From: Saprospiraceae bacterium
GTDB taxonomy: Bacteria > Bacteroidota > Bacteroidia > Chitinophagales > Saprospiraceae
Assembly: GCA_021739645.1 (NCBI GenBank)
Contig: JAIPBL010000014.1
Location: 25,401 to 89,400 of the forward strand
Reading direction: 5' to 3'
DNA: 64,000 nucleotides
Part shown: piece by piece, positions 60,567 through 64,000 of the stretch
Layout of the letters: every line of letters begins with the position of its first letter
Position numbering within the stretch: position 1 is the stretch's first letter
Notes under the pieces: model-generated
Seen by the model: only the letters and a program-made list of their open reading frames with translations
Databases searched by the model: none
Told to the model about the DNA's origin: nothing
Made by a program: the position numbers and the translations under genes

Positions 60567-63500
60567 TTACCGTGTGATGATTAGTTTTTCTGTAACAATA
60601 ACCCTCCAATCTTGTAGAATTTTAACACAGTAAAACCCTGATTGGATTTCCGACAAATCGACCAAAAATGGCTCTCCTTGCGTGATGCTTACTGGTAAAG
60701 CATTTATCAGCTTGCCCGACAAGTCAAATAATTGTAATTGCCCGACAAAGGATTCTTGGCCTTCAAGCTGCAAGGTGACCCAATAGCTGGCTGGGTTAGG
60801 CAGCATTGTAATAGCCAACTTGTTATCATTTGGCATTGTTGGCTTCTTAAGTGGAAGCGCCCCAGCGCAAAGCTCCTCATCAATAAACTTGATGTTCGGG
60901 TCAGCCACGGCATACATGCTTCGGGCCAGATAGACCCCATCGCCGCCACAAATGGCGCACTGGTTGGCAATGGACAGCAAGGTATTGAGTTGAGTGGTGG
61001 TGAACTCGGTATTGCCAACTGCGATGGTTTGGAGGAAGATGTCGTTCACCTGTTGTTGGTTCTGCTCATATACCTGGGTGGCAGAGATGGCATTGTTGCT
61101 CTGCCTGATGTTGGTAGCGGCACTGGCCTTTTGCGTAGCTATGCTGCCAAGCGTAGCGTCACTTTGCTGCTGTAGGTTGGCAATATCAGCTTGCAACTGC
61201 GTTTGTTGCGCACGCAATTGGGCAATCTGTGTTTCGGTAAGCCCGCCCGCATCTATTTGAGCTTCGATGCTGGTGATGTCTCCCGCTTTGGTATCCACCG
61301 CCGCCCGGTTGTTGGCCAATGTACCTTCATCGTTGGTGCTGGGTGTCAGCATCTGGTTGATTGAATGCTCGATTTCGTAGAAAGCGCCAACCGTGGTATT
61401 GGCCTGTGCTGACAAAAAGCCCTGCATCAATAAATTCCCAGAAGCCAGGTCGGGAGTGTCCTTTAAGCGGGTATAAAGGTGCCGCTTGGCCGTCCAATTG
61501 GTGGCCGATACGCAGATACCTGCCCCCAGGTCGCTGCCATTGGCTATTTGTCCATCAAAATCCGAAAGGTTTTCCGGGAAATCTGGGTCGCCGTTGCAGC
61601 CGGATGTTGGGCAGGTAAAGGTGCTTTCGTTAGGGTTGGGTGTTTGCGGCGTAAACCATCCAGAACTTGGGTTGACTCCTGGCGGGTTTTGGAGTACTAG
61701 CTGTGCTGGTGTCTGGTTAGGGTCAATTAGGAAGCGATGCAATACAGCTTGGGCTGGCGTTGCCCCCGGGAACGAAGCCGGAAAACTGCCAAACCCACCG
61801 TTCCAAAGGTTGCCCCGGTAGCGCTGCTCGCCGATGAAGCCAGCGGGGTTGGAGCTGGAGGCATTCACGTAACCGAGCAGGAAGCCGATGTTTTCGTTCG
61901 ACATCTGGTTGCCTCGTATCTGCGCCCCATTGCACATCCCGTAATAGTTGATACCGATATGGTGTTCTTCGACTGTATTGCACTTTGCTCGGGTCTCGAA
62001 GGAGCTTTCAACGTGCAAACCCACGGTATGAAAACCAAGCGTATTGCCGTCAATAAAGTTGCAGGAAATTGGTAGATACCTAGAGTTTGTCACGTCTATT
62101 CCTACACCACTTTCAGCCACCGTACCTGAGTTCCAAACTGTGTTGTTTCTTATCCTTATCAAGTTGCCATTGGTGAGTGAAATTCCTCTACGGCCATGGC
62201 CAATATTGATGGTATTTTCGTCAATATTGTAAAAGCCACCAGAAAAGGCTACGTTTTCATCCGCTCGTATGCCTGTTGCATTACTGAGTCCTCCGATATT
62301 GGCCAAGTCAGCAACTATAACAAGGTTATCTTCGATAAAGGCAGATTTGACCCTAGTATTTTGCCACATGTTTATCCCCGTGAGGGAAGCTGTTATGCGA
62401 TTTTGTTTGATAGAAATTTCTCGCAGTTGGCAGTTTCTGGATTCGATACCCGTTGTCATATTCAACATACGGTTGTTCTTGGCATCAAGATTAGTTCCAA
62501 TATTAAAGATACCGAAGGTGCAGTTGTCAAAGGAGGAGGTGCTGGTAGAACCGTCGCCAAAACCTTCTTGGGTGAGTTTCCGGTCGGTAGAAGTGTTTTC
62601 TACATGGATTCCATGACCTGAAAAGGGGACACCGGCCATGGCAGCTATTTCAGTGATGTCTTTGAAAATGGAATTCTTAACAGAAAGGGTAGTTCCTTTG
62701 GCAATTATTCCATTATAAAGGTTGATATACTTGTTGGATGCCTGCCCTGTAAATCCGTGCAAGGAGACAGATGTAGGTATGTTTTCCAATTCGACTCCAG
62801 CTTTAGGTTTTTCCTGAGAACTCAGTGGTGTTTTTAGTGGCCTTGACGAAGTCATCGTGTTCCCATAAAAAAACAAAGATGAAGTATTGCTGGTGCCGTA
62901 GAGACTGACATTGTTGTCGGTAAATGTGTTCCCGACGCAAGTCACAAAACCAAGGCCGTCCAATTTGATGGCTCGTTTTGCATCTTCGACCGCTGAATTA
63001 AGCAAGGTTAATTTACCCAAATTTGATACTTCAATAGCCTCCCACATAGCATCACAGCCTCGAACGTTTGAACCAATTATTGCAAAAGGAGAAGCTCCAT
63101 CGTTCACAATAATTTTTGCATTCATTGAAAGCATCAAGTTGGAAAACTGGTTAAAATTGTACGGTGCATTGATTGTCATTGTCCCATGTATCACAGCATC
63201 TTGACGAGGGATGTCCAGCACGTCGTTGACAATGTAGCTGGACAAAGCAGTCAAATCCGTAGTCTGGTCATTTGGATTGTCCGTTGCTACCGAAGTGAGG
63301 TTGTAAAACCCTCCATCTGTCCCTACGTGCCTAGTTGTAGTATTTGGGAACAAACTGAGGTGTTCTTCATCCGTGGAACATGAAGGGTTGGCTGGCGTAG
63401 GCGACAAGAACAAATGAACGTCCACCTTTGGGGTTACGTTGGCAAAAGAAGTCAATATCGTTCCTTGGAAATCAATGACCAACTCTTGTTCTGGCTGCAA

Positions 63501-63809
63501 GGTCACGAACTGAATAAAGTCCACAAAGCCTGGATAATTAGGATTTGTGGAGGCAACTGAAGCTGGAAACCCACCGGTATTTGACGGGTCAATCGCAAAT
63601 TGGATAGGGTCAACCGTCAAGGTCAAGGTTAAGGTGGCAGTTGGAAATTGGGGATGGGGGTTCACCAGTTTAATTTGGTAATGCAAAGGAGTGCATCCAG
63701 CTTGAACTTCGTTGCCTTGAATCGGCTGTAGTTCAAAACTGAATATTTCGCCGTCGCAAGATTCTTGGGCAGTTGCCCGGTTAATCATTACAAACATGAT
63801 TAGGGCCAT
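60567..63809 (-). CDS. T9SS type A cargo: right-handed beta-helix protein with coiled-coil segment
   Basis: 1080 residues from the ATG at 63809, but this start gives a short, uncharged signal (MALIMFVMINRATA). The ATG at 63852 would give a better signal MGKKHIAPPTCVKAMALIMF if the poly-C tract were one base shorter (see separate entry). After a beta domain with FQGTILTSFANVTPKVDVHL, a parallel beta-helix runs from about 230 to 680, marked by rungs such as NSAVEDAKRAIKLDGLGFVT, VGIDVTNSRYLPISCNFIDG and GINYYGMCNGAQIRGNQMSN. A predicted coiled coil follows (GLTETQIAQLRAQQTQLQAD). The C-terminus ITMLPNPASYWVTLQLEGQE ... IQSGFYCVKILQDWR is a type A sorting domain. Confidence 0.85.
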   Translation of the reverse strand: MALIMFVMINRATAQESCDGEIFSFELQPIQGNEVQAGCTPLHYQIKLVNPHPQFPTATLTLTLTVDPIQFAIDPSNTGGFPASVASTNPNYPGFVDFIQFVTLQPEQELVIDFQGTILTSFANVTPKVDVHLFLSPTPANPSCSTDEEHLSLFPNTTTRHVGTDGGFYNLTSVATDNPNDQTTDLTALSSYIVNDVLDIPRQDAVIHGTMTINAPYNFNQFSNLMLSMNAKIIVNDGASPFAIIGSNVRGCDAMWEAIEVSNLGKLTLLNSAVEDAKRAIKLDGLGFVTCVGNTFTDNNVSLYGTSNTSSLFFYGNTMTSSRPLKTPLSSQEKPKAGVELENIPTSVSLHGFTGQASNKYINLYNGIIAKGTTLSVKNSIFKDITEIAAMAGVPFSGHGIHVENTSTDRKLTQEGFGDGSTSTSSFDNCTFGIFNIGTNLDAKNNRMLNMTTGIESRNCQLREISIKQNRITASLTGINMWQNTRVKSAFIEDNLVIVADLANIGGLSNATGIRADENVAFSGGFYNIDENTINIGHGRRGISLTNGNLIRIRNNTVWNSGTVAESGVGIDVTNSRYLPISCNFIDGNTLGFHTVGLHVESSFETRAKCNTVEEHHIGINYYGMCNGAQIRGNQMSNENIGFLLGYVNASSSNPAGFIGEQRYRGNLWNGGFGSFPASFPGATPAQAVLHRFLIDPNQTPAQLVLQNPPGVNPSSGWFTPQTPNPNESTFTCPTSGCNGDPDFPENLSDFDGQIANGSDLGAGICVSATNWTAKRHLYTRLKDTPDLASGNLLMQGFLSAQANTTVGAFYEIEHSINQMLTPSTNDEGTLANNRAAVDTKAGDITSIEAQIDAGGLTETQIAQLRAQQTQLQADIANLQQQSDATLGSIATQKASAATNIRQSNNAISATQVYEQNQQQVNDIFLQTIAVGNTEFTTTQLNTLLSIANQCAICGGDGVYLARSMYAVADPNIKFIDEELCAGALPLKKPTMPNDNKLAITMLPNPASYWVTLQLEGQESFVGQLQLFDLSGKLINALPVSITQGEPFLVDLSEIQSGFYCVKILQDWRVIVTEKLIITR

Positions 63810-63825
63810 TGCCTTTACACATGTT

Positions 63826-63833
63826 GGGGGGGG
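63826..63833 (-). other. Poly-C8 tract in the signal-peptide region of the beta-helix gene
   Basis: Eight G on the plus strand (eight C in the gene) lie between an upstream ATG at 63852 and the body of the gene. With eight, the ATG frame stops early; with seven it joins the main frame and yields a normal signal peptide with two lysines. This is the layout of a slippage switch. Confidence 0.55.
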
Positions 63834-63881
63834 CAATATGTTTTTTGCCCATGTAAAATGGTTAAGAGTATGTTTTGAAAT

Positions 63882-64000
63882 TTAATTCGAGATTCTTGCA
63901 AGAATGATATCGATGAAGGTGATTTGGATAAAGGCAACCGAAGATTCTACTGTTTTCTCGTAGTCACGGCTCAATCTTCGGAAAAAGTTGAACCACGCAA
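63882..64000 (-). mobile_element. IS5-family transposase, C-terminal fragment (cut by window edge)
   Basis: The minus-strand frame open to the right edge ends AWFNFFRRLSRDYEKTVESS ... ITFIDIILARISN-stop at 63882, the characteristic last ~40 residues of IS5-type DDE transposases (the glutamate-bearing Y-2 region, R-R-L-x-x-D-Y-E). The segment after the stop, AAATTTCAAAACATACTCTTAA on the minus strand in two parts, could be the terminal inverted repeat; its end near 63862 is 10 bases from the ATG at 63852. No other copy is visible in the window. Confidence 0.75.

Overview
The window looks like chromosomal DNA of a Bacteroidota bacterium, most probably from the Saprospiraceae/Lewinella-like group. 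The evidence is the large number of type IX secretion (T9SS) cargo proteins with type A or type B C-terminal sorting domains, Bacteroidota-only families (DUF6029, Omp28, DUF2851, DUF4348-like lipoproteins), two bacillithiol genes (bshA and ypdA), promoters of the TTTG / TAnnTTTG type, and few visible Shine-Dalgarno sequences. No tRNA, rRNA or CRISPR array was recognised. Names come from reading motifs; no database was searched.

Layout. 1-6.6 kb: the end of a LuxR-type regulator, a TlpA-like thioredoxin, a DUF6029 outer-membrane protein with an Omp28 lipoprotein, a KirBac-type potassium channel and an M23 peptidase. 6.9-13.9 kb: aspS flanked by two AT-richer genes of defence-associated type (a DUF262/DUF1524 GmrSD-like protein and an AlbA_2/ATPase protein), then mazG converging on ypdA. 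14-22.8 kb: a fasciclin lipoprotein, a secreted M1 peptidase leading an M1-Dabb-TolB-like run, aminopeptidase P, a HAD phosphatase and purH. 22.9-24.3 kb: an AT-rich two-gene cassette of an unknown protein plus a PIN-domain nuclease, beside a truncated DUF2851 gene. 24.7-28.1 kb: a conserved protein of unknown function, a GNAT acetyltransferase, an MtfA-like protein that has lost its zinc site, and a small lipoprotein. 28-34 kb: a giant metalloprotease-like T9SS protein with 18 PKD domains. 34.5-42.7 kb: a lipoprotein, Hsp20, a TonB-C-like protein, bshA, a T9SS protein and a MerR/B12-fold regulator. 42.8-52 kb: two very large T9SS proteins. 52.4-58.9 kb: housekeeping genes for envelope lipid and NAD metabolism (GT39-like, PSD-like, LpxH-like, 3-hydroxyanthranilate dioxygenase, SDR, DUF3137). 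59-64 kb: two more T9SS cargo proteins and the end of an IS5-type transposase that runs off the window.

The most unusual signal is not a gene. At least ten gene boundaries carry short tandem arrays of 7- or 8-base words, a different word at different sites, often arranged as an inverted pair that can fold into a 20-30 bp hairpin. They sit directly against stop or start codons, in two cases supply or immediately border a stop codon, and in one case lie inside a reading frame as four heptamers. Two T9SS genes share the same composite 3' element (word array followed by a conserved hairpin). The AT-rich unknown+PIN cassette and the phase-variation-like poly-C tract at the signal peptide of the last T9SS protein are the other leads.
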